Below the pieces are notes generated by a model. That model was not told the DNA's origin. It ran no database searches and worked only from the letters and a program-made list of their open reading frames with translations. DNA of 64,000 nucleotides, from contig NZ_JAQZAM010000002.1 in the NCBI RefSeq assembly GCF_028737215.1, forward strand, positions 310,001 through 374,000, written 5' to 3'. The first letter of the stretch is position 1, and every line of letters begins with the position of its first letter. Position numbers and translations under genes: made by a program. This DNA comes from Actinomycetospora chibensis (GTDB lineage: Bacteria > Actinomycetota > Actinomycetes > Mycobacteriales > Pseudonocardiaceae). Shown here in pieces: positions 37,619 to 47,127 of the stretch.

Positions 37619-37759
37619 GGCCGCGGTCTGGCGCGGCACCATGTCGAGCTCGGCGGAGGTCTGCGGGGCGTCGCCCGAGGGGGCGCCGCCGGTGCCCGCC
37701 TCGCAGGTCGTGCCCTCCTCCGGCGCGAGCGGTGGGGCCACTGCGAGGTGGGACCGTCG

Positions 37760-38209
37760 CTAAGAAACGGTGACCTCGAGCAGCCTCACACCGCTGCGCT
37801 CGAGCTCCGCGGTGTAGACGCCTGACCGATCCGCCGTGAACTCGAGGACAGCTCGACCTCCCGGATCGGTCGGGGCAACACGTTCGTAGCCATGCAGGTG
37901 AATGTCGTCCGCGACATCGGTCGACACCGCGAGCAACACCGTGCTGCCCCTTCCGACTTCGACCTGATCCGACTTCCGAGCGAGTCGGCCCCGCTCGAAG
38001 AGGATCGAGACGACCGTGCCGTTCGGCGGTGTCGCGATTGGCGGAGCATCGTCGTCGCCCGCTCCAGAGGAAGGCGCGGTCGGCGTTGCGCTGGGGGGCA
38101 CGGCAGCTGGGGCGACGGTGTCTCCGCATCCCGTCACGAGACCGACCACCACGGCTCCCATGAGCAGCACCGACGCTCTCCAGCTCCTTCGTGCCTCCTC
38201 GCGCGTCAT
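37760..38209 (-). CDS. cupredoxin-like lipoprotein
   Basis: A 149-residue lipoprotein with signal and lipobox VGLVTGC (Cys about 28), an Ala/Pro/Thr spacer, and a beta-rich domain containing VADDIHLHGYER and FTADRSGVYTAELE. These are the strand and loop patterns of cupredoxin folds as in EfeO/plastocyanin-like domains. Only the two His in HLHGY are obvious ligands; the usual Cys/Met ligands are missing, so it may bind no copper or bind it differently. It overlaps the amidase gene by 4 nt (ATGA) and is exported to the membrane surface. Confidence 0.7.
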   Translation of the reverse strand: MTREEARRSWRASVLLMGAVVVGLVTGCGDTVAPAAVPPSATPTAPSSGAGDDDAPPIATPPNGTVVSILFERGRLARKSDQVEVGRGSTVLLAVSTDVADDIHLHGYERVAPTDPGGRAVLEFTADRSGVYTAELERSGVRLLEVTVS

Positions 38210-39261
38210 CGGCGTTCCTCGTCGAGGTAGTCCTCGACGCCGGAGCTGATCGCACCCGCAAGGACGTCGACGCCGCGCGGGGTTGCCACCGCCGTCAGGT
38301 CGCCCGGGTTGGTCAGGAACAGGGGCTCGACGAGCACTCCCGGCATGGCGCTGGGTTCGTCCTTCGAGCCGGGGGCGCCCGGCCCGAGGAGGACGAGATC
38401 GCCGCCGCCGGTTTCGCCGCCCGAGGAGTCGTCGATGACCCCACGGTCGGGCGACGGCTCGCCGAGTGCGGCTAGGCCAGCGCGGATGTTGGTCTGCAGC
38501 GATTGGGCGAGCGCCCGGCTGCGGGGAGCGAGCGGCCGGTCAACGTCGTACAGGGTCTCCGAGCCCCTCCCCGAGGGATCGTCGAAGGAGTTGAAGTGGA
38601 CAGACACGAGCGCGTCGGTGCGCGCGATGTTGGCACACCGCACGCGACCCACGAGGTCCTTCTGGCTCGCGGCAGTCGTCAATGAGCCGTTCTGCAGGTC
38701 GTCGGGCTCGGTCGTGCTGCCGAGCTCATCCGTCGAACGCGACAGCACCGCGGTGAAGCCGGCTGTTCGTAGGCGGGAGGCCACGGCGAGGGCGACCGGC
38801 AGGGTCAGTTCCTTCTCGGCCACGGTTCGACCGTCGAGCGTGGTACCGAGGGAACCGGGGTCCGGCCCCCCGTGCCCTGCGTCCACCAGGACCGTGCCGC
38901 GCGATGCAGGGCCGGACGGAAAGGCAATGCATCCGCCCGGAGCGAACGACCGAGCATCGAGGACGATCGACGACGGCGCCGCCGGCATCGCTGTCGGCCG
39001 TTCCGGCCGAGGAGTCTCGCTCACGAACTGCGCGCTCAGGACCGACCACGCAGCGAGGGTGGCCCCCACGAGCGCGGCAAGCAGTCCGCGCAGTGCACCG
39101 TGCTGCCGACGGGCCACTCGATGGCCAGACCGACCATGTGGCCGAGTCCGACTCTTCTCCTCACGGAGACCAGCCGTCCCGGCGGTAATCCGCGCCACAC
39201 GCGTCGTACTCGGGCGGCGAATCGGCACCGTCGGTGTGCGGTCGTCACGACCAGACGTCAC
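38206..39261 (-). CDS. N-acetylmuramoyl-L-alanine amidase (Amidase_3)
   Basis: GTG at 39261 with GAGG before it. The 351-residue protein has an Arg-rich cytoplasmic N-terminus, one membrane anchor (LRGLLAALVGATLAAWSV), and the amidase domain. Zinc/catalytic landmarks are VLVDAGHGGPDPG (His), EKELTLPVALAVASRL (Glu) and DALVSVHFNSF (His), with the final Glu in MPGVLVEPLFLTN. It cuts the amide bond between muramic acid and the stem peptide. It is coupled to the downstream lipoprotein gene. An unusual Gly-rich insertion (SSGGETGGGDLVLLGPGAPG) precedes the last strand. Confidence 0.85.
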   Translation of the reverse strand: MTSGRDDRTPTVPIRRPSTTRVARITAGTAGLREEKSRTRPHGRSGHRVARRQHGALRGLLAALVGATLAAWSVLSAQFVSETPRPERPTAMPAAPSSIVLDARSFAPGGCIAFPSGPASRGTVLVDAGHGGPDPGSLGTTLDGRTVAEKELTLPVALAVASRLRTAGFTAVLSRSTDELGSTTEPDDLQNGSLTTAASQKDLVGRVRCANIARTDALVSVHFNSFDDPSGRGSETLYDVDRPLAPRSRALAQSLQTNIRAGLAALGEPSPDRGVIDDSSGGETGGGDLVLLGPGAPGSKDEPSAMPGVLVEPLFLTNPGDLTAVATPRGVDVLAGAISSGVEDYLDEERR

Positions 39262-39301
39262 GTCAGCCTCACCAAGTCCGGTCTGTCTCGATCGGAGGCG
39301 G

Positions 39302-40375
39302 TCACGTGCGGCCCTGCACATGGAGTCGGAACTTGCTTCGGACCCCGTCCTGAGACCTTCCCGGCACACCGGCCCACCCGTGATCAGCCTCTTGGCGGGT
39401 GAGGTGCCAGTGCACTGTCTGGGTCAAGCCTTGCGGGAGAGACGTGGTGGAGCGCCAGCCCAGAGCGTCGAGAGCCGGTAGCGGGTCGGCGATGTGGGCG
39501 ACGTCGTTCGCCCGGTCCGCGAGGTCGCCGAACCCGAAGGCACCCTCGTAGCCGGTGAGCGTGGCCACCATCCGCACCATGTCCGCGATGGTGGTCGAGG
39601 TGCCCGATCCGATGTCGGCCACGAGTCCCGGCGCCGAGGGGTGGACGGCGGCGAGCAGGAACGCGTCACAGACGTCGTCGATGTAGACCCAGTCGATGGG
39701 TCGCGTCCCGCTGCTCAAGCGCGGTGCACGACCCTCGAGCAGGCTTCCGACGACGTACGGAAGCAGCTTGGTCTCGTCGGGCTGGCTCGGCCCGTAGACC
39801 ATGGCGGGGCGCAGGACGGTCACCGGAAGCCCCCACTGCTGGTGGAACAGCTGCGCACAGGCAGTCGCCGCGACCTTCGCCGCGGCGTAGGGCGAGCACG
39901 GCGCTTCGCCCGCGCGCGGTTCCTCCACCGAGCCGGCGAGGACGACCCTCCTGTTGCCCAGGCGGTGCGCCGCGGTCATCACGTTCACCGCGGCCCGCGT
40001 GTTGTTCTCGAGCATGGTGCCCAGGACGTCGGCACTGCGGTGGCCGGCGACGGTGCTGGCCAGGTGGAGAACGACCTCCGGGTTGCTCTCCCGAACGAGG
40101 CGGTCGGTGGCGTCGGCGTCGGCGAGGTCTGTCTCGTGCCACGTCGCGCGCCGACGCCCGGGAAGGCCGTATCGCGAGGTGCCGGACGGAGCGCGGCCCG
40201 GACGGGCGACAACGTGCACGTCTGCGTCGACGTCCAGGAGCCGCGCGAGGAGATGCCCGCCGATAAAGCCGCGGGCTCCGGTCACCAGGACTCGACGGGA
40301 AGCCAGGCTCGGGATGTCGGACAAGGTCGTGGCTGGCCGTGGACGGGGAAGGTTCGCAGCCAAAGTGCCAGGCAT
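39302..40375 (-). CDS. NAD-dependent epimerase/dehydratase (SDR)
   Basis: ATG at 40375 with GTGAGGA about 10 nt upstream. The 357-residue extended SDR has the Rossmann motif VLVTGARGFIGGHLLARL (about 33-50), the catalytic SPYAAAKVAA (Tyr-x3-Lys, about 187) and RPAMVYGPSQPDETKL for nucleotide-sugar binding. Such enzymes act on UDP- or dTDP-sugars. The lack of a neighbouring glycosyltransferase leaves the substrate open. It is upstream of the amidase gene by 40 bp on the same strand, so envelope sugar metabolism is likely. Confidence 0.85.
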   Translation of the reverse strand: MPGTLAANLPRPRPATTLSDIPSLASRRVLVTGARGFIGGHLLARLLDVDADVHVVARPGRAPSGTSRYGLPGRRRATWHETDLADADATDRLVRESNPEVVLHLASTVAGHRSADVLGTMLENNTRAAVNVMTAAHRLGNRRVVLAGSVEEPRAGEAPCSPYAAAKVAATACAQLFHQQWGLPVTVLRPAMVYGPSQPDETKLLPYVVGSLLEGRAPRLSSGTRPIDWVYIDDVCDAFLLAAVHPSAPGLVADIGSGTSTTIADMVRMVATLTGYEGAFGFGDLADRANDVAHIADPLPALDALGWRSTTSLPQGLTQTVHWHLTRQEADHGWAGVPGRSQDGVRSKFRLHVQGRT

Positions 40376-40547
40376 GAGTGAGGTCCTCACAGGGGTGGCG
40401 GGTGGTGTGTGCACCCGGCGCCGACGGTTTCCTGCGAAGCTCGCGTCGATGATCAATACGGAGTTGCGTGGCGCGCGGGACATCCCCGAGGCGCGTCCGC
40501 CCTCCTCGCGAGGCAGGAGCCTCGGAGGTAGTGGGGTCAGCCGTCGA

Positions 40548-41117
40548 TCAGGAAGCGAGCACGGGAAGCATCGGAGGCCCGCGTCGGTGAACCTGTCGGG
40601 AGAAGAGCAGTTGATGCTCGCGTGGGGGTCCGGCGTCGCGTTCGGTCGTGATGACGCACGTCGAGATCGGCGCCGCAGGGAGGTGCAGGACCCGGGCGAG
40701 CACGAGCACAACGGTGGAGACGACGTAGCGACATGCGGGTTCGCTCGCGGCGACGGCAACGACGAGGAGCGCGACGACGACGTGGAGCGCGACGATCGAG
40801 ACGCTCTGGGGCCATCCGTGCGAGTGCGACAGCCACTCGGTACCGGCCTGGGTCACCTTGCCCAGCGCATGCACTGCAGGTTGCCCGACGACGGCGAGGT
40901 TGGCAGCCGCGAAGGTCCCCTGGAACCGCCCCGGCAACCACAGGCGCCCGATGCCGACGACCAACGCGACCAGCCCCACTGCGAGGGCATGGGTCGGGGG
41001 TTCGTCGGCGAGCAGGTCGAAACCGACCGCGACGATGAGCACCAGCACGGACGACGCGACCAGTAGAGCTGAGCGCAGGCGTGAGCGGTCACGCTGAGTC
41101 GCCACCGAACCGGACAC
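40548..41117 (-). CDS. four-TM membrane protein, paralogue of the one at 30.5 kb
   Basis: A GTG at 41117 is taken (another at 41105); TGCTAGCGT lies just before it and could be an extended -10, which would give a leaderless transcript. The 189-residue protein shares with the 30545-31090 product the segment GQPAVHALGKVTQ, a SHSH motif, a helix with HV, and the terminal RRGPPMLPVLAS. The loop after helix 2 contains AGTEWLSHSHGW. It is divergent from the His-rich DUF6153 gene. Family not recognised; the clustered His suggests metal contact. Confidence 0.65.
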   Translation of the reverse strand: MSGSVATQRDRSRLRSALLVASSVLVLIVAVGFDLLADEPPTHALAVGLVALVVGIGRLWLPGRFQGTFAAANLAVVGQPAVHALGKVTQAGTEWLSHSHGWPQSVSIVALHVVVALLVVAVAASEPACRYVVSTVVLVLARVLHLPAAPISTCVITTERDAGPPREHQLLFSRQVHRRGPPMLPVLAS

Positions 41118-41224
41118 GGCGGGGACGCTAGCACTCGATGGTGGTGGCCAGCCGAGCTGCTCGCAGCCCAGGGTTACGGGTCTCGTCACCCGCGACGCCG
41201 ACCAGGTGCAGGAGCGCCCTCGGC

Positions 41225-41812
41225 ATGCGAGTCGCCTTCGGTATCGTCGGCGGCGTGATCCGCTGGCACGGCAGCTCGCGGCACCGCGCGAGCGCGGTGT
41301 CGAGGCAAGTGTTGACCAGCTGGTCCGGCCGCCTCGCTCTCGTGGTCGTAGCACTGGGGCTCGTCCTCATGCACCACGTCGTGGGGGCCCATCAGCATGC
41401 GAGCCCGGGCCCACCGCAGGCCGGGCCAGCCGCTCACTCGATGGCCAAGCCCGGCGGAGCGCCATCGATCGCACACCATGAGCACGACCTTGCCCCGGGC
41501 CCGGAGGCGGCGGTCGGCAGCGAGCAGGTAAGGCCCCCCGGCACCCAGGTCGGCGTGGTCGTGCAGAGCAGTGCCGCTGTCCTGCACCAGCACCCCGACG
41601 GGAGCGGTCACGACCACTCGGGATCGCTGCTCCACATGTGCCTCGTGGCGCTCCTCGGGGCTGTGGTTCTGCTCCTCGTGCTCGTCCTCCTCGCGTCGTG
41701 GTGGCGGCTACCGCGGCGCGTGACCGCCGAGCGTGGTCGCACGGTTCTCGATGAACCGCGCGCTCCACCGACCTCGTCGAGACTCGCGGAGCTCCAACTC
41801 CTTCGGCTGTAG
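41225..41812 (+). CDS. DUF6153-like His-rich membrane protein
   Basis: ATG at 41225. The 195-residue protein has a first membrane helix followed by LMHHVVGAHQHAS, an external loop rich in His (AHSMAKPGG, AHHEHD, HQHPDGSGHDHSG), a CLVALLG membrane helix and a basic cytoplasmic tail. This matches DUF6153, a family found with copper-handling genes in actinomycetes. DUF305 and F510_1955-like genes follow on the same strand. A role in holding or sensing copper at the membrane is inferred from composition and neighbours. Confidence 0.7.
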   Translation: MRVAFGIVGGVIRWHGSSRHRASAVSRQVLTSWSGRLALVVVALGLVLMHHVVGAHQHASPGPPQAGPAAHSMAKPGGAPSIAHHEHDLAPGPEAAVGSEQVRPPGTQVGVVVQSSAAVLHQHPDGSGHDHSGSLLHMCLVALLGAVVLLLVLVLLASWWRLPRRVTAERGRTVLDEPRAPPTSSRLAELQLLRL

Positions 41813-41927
41813 GCCGGCCCACCGCCTGCACGCGCGTCTGCGAGACGCCACCGTGCAGCGGCGCCGAGCCCTGTCCTCAGCACCAGCCACTGCGCATCGG
41901 CCGGTGCTCAGCCGAAGGAGATTCCTC

Positions 41928-42575
41928 GTGCGTGCACGTTTCGTCGGCGGCGTCATCGCCGCCGCCACCGCCGCGGTCCTGACCGCGGGTTGTTCCGGGT
42001 CGTCGACCGCCCCGGCGGGCGGTCCCACCGCGTCGCCGCCGGTCTCGTCCCAGTCCGCCGTCGCGCCGATCTCGTCCGAGCACAACGAGGCGGACATGAT
42101 GTTCGCCCAGGGCATGATCCCCCACCACACTCAGGCCATCGCCATGTCCTCGCAGGCTTCGGAGCGCGCAGCCTCGCAAGAGGTCAAGGATCTGGCCGCC
42201 CGCATCGAGCAGGCTCAGGGCCCCGAGATCGAGCAGATGAACCAGATGCTCGCCGCGTGGGGGGCACCGCAGTCGCAGCCCGGCAGCACGGCGATGCCTG
42301 GTATGCCGGGCATGCCCGGGATGCCGATGGGCGGCATGCCCATGCCGGGGATGATGGATGAGGCCCAGATGCAGCAGCTGGCCGCGCAGTCCGGTCCAGC
42401 GTTCGACCGGATGTTCCTGCAGATGATGGTCGAGCACCACAACGGTGCCATCCAGATGGCCCAGACCGAGCAGGCCCAGGGATTGAACCCGCAGGCCAAG
42501 CAGCTCGCCGGCGCCATCGTCGCCGATCAGCAGCAGGAGATCTCCGAGATGCAGGCCCTGCTCAGCAGGGTCTGA
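41928..42575 (+). CDS. DUF305 lipoprotein
   Basis: GTG at 41928 with GAAGGAG at ideal spacing. The 215-residue protein has a signal with lipobox AVLTAGC, a low-complexity Ser/Thr/Pro spacer and the DUF305 core: DMMFAQGMIPHHTQAIAMS and FLQMMVEHHNGAIQMA. Between the two halves is a Met/Gly/Pro-rich loop of MPGMPGMP repeats. DUF305 proteins are exported, ferritin-like four-helix bundles with HH motifs, commonly located in copper operons. The Met-rich insertion would suit Cu(I) binding. It ends in a strong terminator hairpin. Confidence 0.88.
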   Translation: MRARFVGGVIAAATAAVLTAGCSGSSTAPAGGPTASPPVSSQSAVAPISSEHNEADMMFAQGMIPHHTQAIAMSSQASERAASQEVKDLAARIEQAQGPEIEQMNQMLAAWGAPQSQPGSTAMPGMPGMPGMPMGGMPMPGMMDEAQMQQLAAQSGPAFDRMFLQMMVEHHNGAIQMAQTEQAQGLNPQAKQLAGAIVADQQQEISEMQALLSRV

Positions 42576-42581
42576 CCGACC

Positions 42582-42611
42582 GGGGACGGGCGGCCGCGGC
42601 CGTCCGTCTCC
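42582..42611 (+). terminator. Rho-independent-type hairpin after the DUF305 gene
   Basis: GGGGACGGGCGGCC (42582-42595) pairs with GGCCGTCCGTCTCC (42598-42611) across a 2-nt loop, with two G-U pairs. No T-run follows, as is common in actinomycetes. Confidence 0.6.
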
Positions 42612-42709
42612 CCCCACGGCTCGGCGCGTGGGCGCCCGTCCCCGGACCCGGCTCCATCGGCCGACCGCATGCTCGCGCGGCGGCGTCCCCTGCCTCGAGA
42701 GGAGGCGAA

Positions 42710-43615
42710 TTGACCAGAACGTTTCGGCGCTACCGGCGCCGTCGAGCGATCGTGTCGACCCTCGTCGTCGCCCTGGCGACAGTCCTCGGCGCTGCGTGCA
42801 CCCGCGACGACACCGCCATCGGACGTCATGAATCGTCGCCGTCCGTGCCCGGTCACGTCCATGGCCTCGGGATCGATCCCCTCGACGGCGGTCTCTACGT
42901 CGCGACGCACGGCGGACTGTTCCGTTCCGGCCCCACCGGCCTCGAGAAGGTCGGTACATCAGCGGCCGCGAACCGCGACCTGATGGGCTTCCTCGTCGCC
43001 GGAGCCGGCCAGTTCATCTCGAGCGGACACCCCTCGCCTCTCGAGGCGACCCCCGACCCCCTCGGGCTCGTCCGGAGCACCGACGGCGGCCTGTCCTGGC
43101 AGAACATCGCCCTCGGTGGCGAGGTCGACTTCCATGCTCTGGACCAGGGGCCGGGAGGCATCTACGGAGTCGATGCCGAGGGCAGTCTGCGGTTCAGTCG
43201 GGACGGTGGTGCGCGGTGGGAGGCCTGGCCGGCACCACCGGCACTTGATGTGGCTGCCGACCCGCGCCGGCCTGATCACCTGGTGCTGGCGGTCGTCGCC
43301 GGTGTCGTGGCCTTCGACGGCCCCGCCGCATCTGCCCCGGACGCGACTGCTCCGGCCGTGGATCCCACCCCCCAGATGGCGTTCCTGTCGTGGGCGCCGG
43401 ACGGCGAGTTGTTCGGCCTGACGCCCGACGCCCGCCTGCTCACGAGCCCTGACGGAGGTGCCACCTGGCTCCCGCGCGCCACCGTTCCGGGAGGTCGGGC
43501 GCAGGCGCTGACCGCCGTCGGACAAGGGCGCGTTCTCGCCGCGACCGCAGGGGGCGTCCACGAGAGCCGTGACGGCGGCGGGACGTTCACCACCGTCGCC
43601 GTGATGGCCACGTGA
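42710..43615 (+). CDS. F510_1955-like exported sialidase-fold lipoprotein
   Basis: TTG at 42710 with GAGAGGAGG 5 nt upstream. The 301-residue protein has a basic N-terminus, a hydrophobic signal ending LGAAC (lipobox), then a beta-propeller with repeated Asp-box-like motifs (RSTDGGLSWQN, SRDGGARWEAW, SPDGGATWLP, SRDGGGTF) and the start VHGLGIDPLDGGLYVATHGGLF. This is the F510_1955 type, exo-sialidase-like propellers with unknown substrate that travel with DUF305 and copper genes. No catalytic sialidase Arg triad is evident, so it may be a binding protein. Confidence 0.8.
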   Translation: MTRTFRRYRRRRAIVSTLVVALATVLGAACTRDDTAIGRHESSPSVPGHVHGLGIDPLDGGLYVATHGGLFRSGPTGLEKVGTSAAANRDLMGFLVAGAGQFISSGHPSPLEATPDPLGLVRSTDGGLSWQNIALGGEVDFHALDQGPGGIYGVDAEGSLRFSRDGGARWEAWPAPPALDVAADPRRPDHLVLAVVAGVVAFDGPAASAPDATAPAVDPTPQMAFLSWAPDGELFGLTPDARLLTSPDGGATWLPRATVPGGRAQALTAVGQGRVLAATAGGVHESRDGGGTFTTVAVMAT

Positions 43616-43643
43616 CCCGCCAGCGACGTGGGCGGACGTGCGA

Positions 43644-43679
43644 GGACGCCCGCCCGGGATCGTCTCCGAGCGGGCGTCC
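43644..43679. terminator. bidirectional terminator between convergent genes
   Basis: Perfect 10-bp arms GGACGCCCGC (43644-43653) and GCGGGCGTCC (43670-43679) around a 16-nt loop, in the 71-bp gap between the propeller gene (plus) and copA (minus). Confidence 0.7.
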
Positions 43680-43686
43680 GGTCGGG

Positions 43687-46014
43687 TCACGCGGCGGCGC
43701 GAGCGCGGAATCGCCGCAGACGGAGGCTGTTGGCGACGACGAAGACCGAGGAGAAGGCCATCGCCGCACCGGCGAGCATCGGGTTGAGCAACCCCGCAGC
43801 AGCCAGGGGCAGCGCTGCAGTGTTGTAGGCGAACGCCCAGAACAGGTTGCCCTTGATGGTCGACAGTGTGCGGCGGGAGAGCCGGATGGCCTCGACTGCG
43901 GCCCGCAGGTCTCCGCGCACCAGGGTGAGATCACTGGCCTCGATGGCGACATCGGTGCCGGTGCCCATGGCCAACCCCAGGTCGGCGCGCGCGAGCGCGG
44001 CGGCGTCGTTGACACCGTCGCCGACCATGGCCACGACCCGGCCCTCCTTCTGGAGGCGTGCGACCACCTCGTCCTTGTCCGCAGGCATGACCTCGGCGAT
44101 GACCCGCTCACGGTCGATGCCGACCTCGGACGCGACGGCACGAGCGGCCGGCTCCGCGTCGCCGGTGAGCAGGACCGGGGTCAGGCCGAGAGCACGCAGG
44201 CCGCGCACGGCCTCGACACTTCCCTCCTTGACGGTGTCGGCGACGGAGAGGAGACCGCGCGCCGCGCCGTCCCACGCCACCGCCACCACGGTGTGTCCGC
44301 GGGCCTCGGCGTCCGACTTCGCCCCGGCGAGGTCCGCCGGCATGGCCACCGACCAGTCCTCCAGCAGGCGCGGCCGCCCGACGAGGACGGCGTGGCCATC
44401 GACGGTGCCGTGGACCCCGAGTCCCTCGTCGTTGGCGAACTCCTCGATGGGCGGGAGTGGCCGGTCCGAGCGCCCGCGCGCCGCGGCTGCGATGGCCCGG
44501 GCGACGGGGTGCTCCGAGGCGTCCTCGAGGGCGCCGGCAAGGCGGAGCACCTGTGCGGGGTCCTCGCCGTCAGCGGGGTGCACGTCGACCAGCGACATGC
44601 GGCCTTCGGTGATCGTGCCGGTCTTGTCCAGGACGACGGTGTCGACACGACGGGTGGACTCGAGGACCTCCGGGCCTTTGATGAGGATGCCCATCGCTGC
44701 GCCCCGACCGGTGCCGACCATCAACGCCATCGGTGTGGCCAAGCCCAGCGCGCAGGGGCAGGCGATGATCAGGACCGCCACGGCTGCGGTGAACGCCGCC
44801 GCCGCCCCGACCCCAGCGACCAGCCAGAAACCGAGCGTGGCGGCCGCGAGCAGGATGACGATCGGGACGAAGACGCCCGAGACACGGTCGGCCAGACGCT
44901 GGACGGCGGCCTTGCCGGTCTGGGCGTCCTCCACCAGACGCGCCATCTGGGCCAGCTGGGTGTCCGCACCGACCCGCGTCGCACGGACGACGAGACGACC
45001 GCCCGCGTTCACGGTCGCACCGATGACCGCGTCACCGATCCCGACCTCGACGGGCACCGACTCACCGGTGACCATCGAGGCGTCGACCGCCGACGTGCCG
45101 TCCTCGACCTCGCCGTCGGTGGCGATCTTCTCGCCAGGTCGGACGACGAAGCGGTCGCCGACGGCCAGTCGCTCGACCGGAATCCGGCGTTCGACGCCGT
45201 CGCGGAGCACCGCGACGTCCTTGGCGCCGAGCTCGAGCAGCGCGCGCAGGGCGGCTCCGGCGCGGCGCTTGGCCCTGGCCTCGAACCAGCGGCCGGCGAG
45301 GATGAACGTCGTGACCCCGGCCGCGACCTCGAGGTAGATGTTGCCGGCACCGTCGGTCGGTGCGATGGACAGCTCGAACGGGTGGACCATTCCGGGCACG
45401 CCGGCGGTGCCGAGGAAGAGCGCGTAGAGCGACCAGCCGAAGGCGGCGAGGGTGCCGAGCGAGATCAGTGTGTCCATGGTCGCGGTGCCGTGGCGCAGGC
45501 TGGCCCACGCGGCGCGGTGGAAGGGCAGCGCGCCCCACACGATCACCGGGGCGGCGAGCGCGAGCGACGCCCACTGCCAGTACATGAACTGCACCGCTGA
45601 CACCATGGCCAGCACGATCACGGGGATCGAGAGGACGACGGAGACGAGCAGCCGGGTCCGCAGGCTGTCCGCCTCGCTTCCGCGGTTCCCCTCGGCCTCG
45701 GTGCCGTTGGCTTCCGCCGCCGACGGCGGCGCCGGGACGGACGCCGTGTAGCCGGCCGCCTCCACCGCGCCGATCAGATCGCGGGCGCTCACGTCGGACG
45801 TGACGGCGACGCGTGCCTTCTCGGTGGCGAAGTTGACCGTCGCCCGGACTCCGTCGAGCTTGTTGAGCTTGCGCTCGATGCGGTTCGCGCACGAGGCGCA
45901 GGTCATGCCGCCGAGGACGAGCTCGACCTGTGGGGTCGGGGTGTCGTGCTGCTCGGGCGATGCGCCGACGGTGTCTGGGGCGGCCGCGCCGGTGTTCTCG
46001 GTGGCGGTGCTCAT
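43687..46014 (-). CDS. copA: copper-translocating P1B-type ATPase
   Basis: A 775-residue ATPase. N-terminal heavy-metal domain with GMTCASC (C39, C42), membrane helices, the TGES phosphatase loop (MVTGESVPV), the CPC ion site in [13 protein letters not shown] (about 418), the phosphorylation loop DKTGTI (about 463), HP motif in EHPVARA and the hinge [19 protein letters not shown] plus CxxC indicates Cu(I) export out of the cytoplasm. It is the last gene of the csoR operon, after the copper chaperone and an exported protein, so it should be induced by copper through CsoR. Confidence 0.92.
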   Translation of the reverse strand: MSTATENTGAAAPDTVGASPEQHDTPTPQVELVLGGMTCASCANRIERKLNKLDGVRATVNFATEKARVAVTSDVSARDLIGAVEAAGYTASVPAPPSAAEANGTEAEGNRGSEADSLRTRLLVSVVLSIPVIVLAMVSAVQFMYWQWASLALAAPVIVWGALPFHRAAWASLRHGTATMDTLISLGTLAAFGWSLYALFLGTAGVPGMVHPFELSIAPTDGAGNIYLEVAAGVTTFILAGRWFEARAKRRAGAALRALLELGAKDVAVLRDGVERRIPVERLAVGDRFVVRPGEKIATDGEVEDGTSAVDASMVTGESVPVEVGIGDAVIGATVNAGGRLVVRATRVGADTQLAQMARLVEDAQTGKAAVQRLADRVSGVFVPIVILLAAATLGFWLVAGVGAAAAFTAAVAVLIIACPCALGLATPMALMVGTGRGAAMGILIKGPEVLESTRRVDTVVLDKTGTITEGRMSLVDVHPADGEDPAQVLRLAGALEDASEHPVARAIAAAARGRSDRPLPPIEEFANDEGLGVHGTVDGHAVLVGRPRLLEDWSVAMPADLAGAKSDAEARGHTVVAVAWDGAARGLLSVADTVKEGSVEAVRGLRALGLTPVLLTGDAEPAARAVASEVGIDRERVIAEVMPADKDEVVARLQKEGRVVAMVGDGVNDAAALARADLGLAMGTGTDVAIEASDLTLVRGDLRAAVEAIRLSRRTLSTIKGNLFWAFAYNTAALPLAAAGLLNPMLAGAAMAFSSVFVVANSLRLRRFRARAAA

Positions 46015-46074
46015 CCCGCGTGTCCTTCCTGGGAAGCCTCGGAGAGGCCGTGCTCGACAGTCGATGGTGGGTGA

Positions 46075-47127
46075 TCAGTGGCCATGCGGTGTAGCCGACT
46101 CGTTGTGGCCGCTCGGGGCATCGACCGGCGTCCCGGGACTGGCCGCAGCAACGACCGTGAACTCCGCTGTCCGGACGACGCCTTGATGGGCGAAGTCGAG
46201 GTAGAGCCGGTAGGGACCGGCCGAGGGCACCTCGGCGAGGAACTCGATCGTCGGCCCCGCTGCGGTGCGGCCGTCGCCGGGGTTACCGGTGGGGTGCACG
46301 TGCAGGTACGCGAGGTCGCCGGTGCGGAGTGCGACGAGGTGGCCGTACGCGGCGAGGTAGGGCTGCAGGTCCGTCACGGGAGCTCCGTCCCGCGAGACCG
46401 ACAAGGACAGGGGACTCTCGGTGCCGGGGACGAGGGCGCCCGTGAGCGTCACCGTGTAGCCGTCCGGGGTGGTGGCGGTCGTGGACGGGGGCGGCAGGGG
46501 CACGGGGCGGTAGGTACCGGCGACCGCGATGTCACGGCCGAGGGTCTGCGCCTCGCTGCGCCCGTCCGGCGCGAAGTCCGCGAACACCCGGTGATCGCCG
46601 GCGGCGAGGGACGTCGTGGTGCGCCAGGTGCCGTACGGGTCCATGACCGGGTGGAGGTGCTGGAAGCCGCTCTGGTCGCGTCGCACCAGGATCAGGTGCA
46701 GTGGCTTGTCGTGGGTCGGGGTGAAGGCGGTCACGGGTGCACCGGTCGGGCCCAGGATGCGGAACGCCAGCTCACCGGAGCTGTCTGCCTGCCCCGGGGT
46801 GGCGAGGATGTCGAGGGTGTAGCCGTCCTGCGAGACGGCGAGGCCGCTGACGTCGCTTCCTGCGGCAGGGGCGCCGGGCCCGATCGGCCCCTGCGTCGGT
46901 GCCGGGGCGGGTGGCAGCGCTGCCGCGGGAGCCGGGGTGGGTCCTGCGACCGCGGCGATGCCTCCGCCCACGGCGAGGGCGAGCACCAGCGCGAGGGCGA
47001 ACCCGAGGAGACGGACAGCGGGGCGATCGAGCCGTGATCGCCATGAGGGACGTTCGGTCGCCCGACCCTCCGAGGAATCGCCGGACGCCGTCGAACGCTC
47101 CGTCCTCTCCGGGCTCGTGGTGCTCAC
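46075..47127 (-). CDS. membrane-anchored extracytoplasmic protein of the copper operon
   Basis: GTG at 47127 overlaps the copZ-like stop (GTGA) and has GGGGAGGA upstream. The 350-residue protein has a cytoplasmic charged N-terminus, one membrane helix (LLGFALALVLALAVGGGIAA, about 40-60), a Pro/Ala linker, then two beta-rich domains. These contain KPLHLILVRRDQSGFQHLHPVMDPYGTW and GHLVALRTGDLAYLHVHPTG, and the protein ends in SGHNESATPHGH. Repeated HLHP/HVHP motifs suggest metal binding. Proteins like this are often annotated only as secreted heavy-metal-associated. Likely an external copper holder between CopZ and CopA. Confidence 0.75.
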   Translation of the reverse strand: MSTTSPERTERSTASGDSSEGRATERPSWRSRLDRPAVRLLGFALALVLALAVGGGIAAVAGPTPAPAAALPPAPAPTQGPIGPGAPAAGSDVSGLAVSQDGYTLDILATPGQADSSGELAFRILGPTGAPVTAFTPTHDKPLHLILVRRDQSGFQHLHPVMDPYGTWRTTTSLAAGDHRVFADFAPDGRSEAQTLGRDIAVAGTYRPVPLPPPSTTATTPDGYTVTLTGALVPGTESPLSLSVSRDGAPVTDLQPYLAAYGHLVALRTGDLAYLHVHPTGNPGDGRTAAGPTIEFLAEVPSAGPYRLYLDFAHQGVVRTAEFTVVAAASPGTPVDAPSGHNESATPHGH

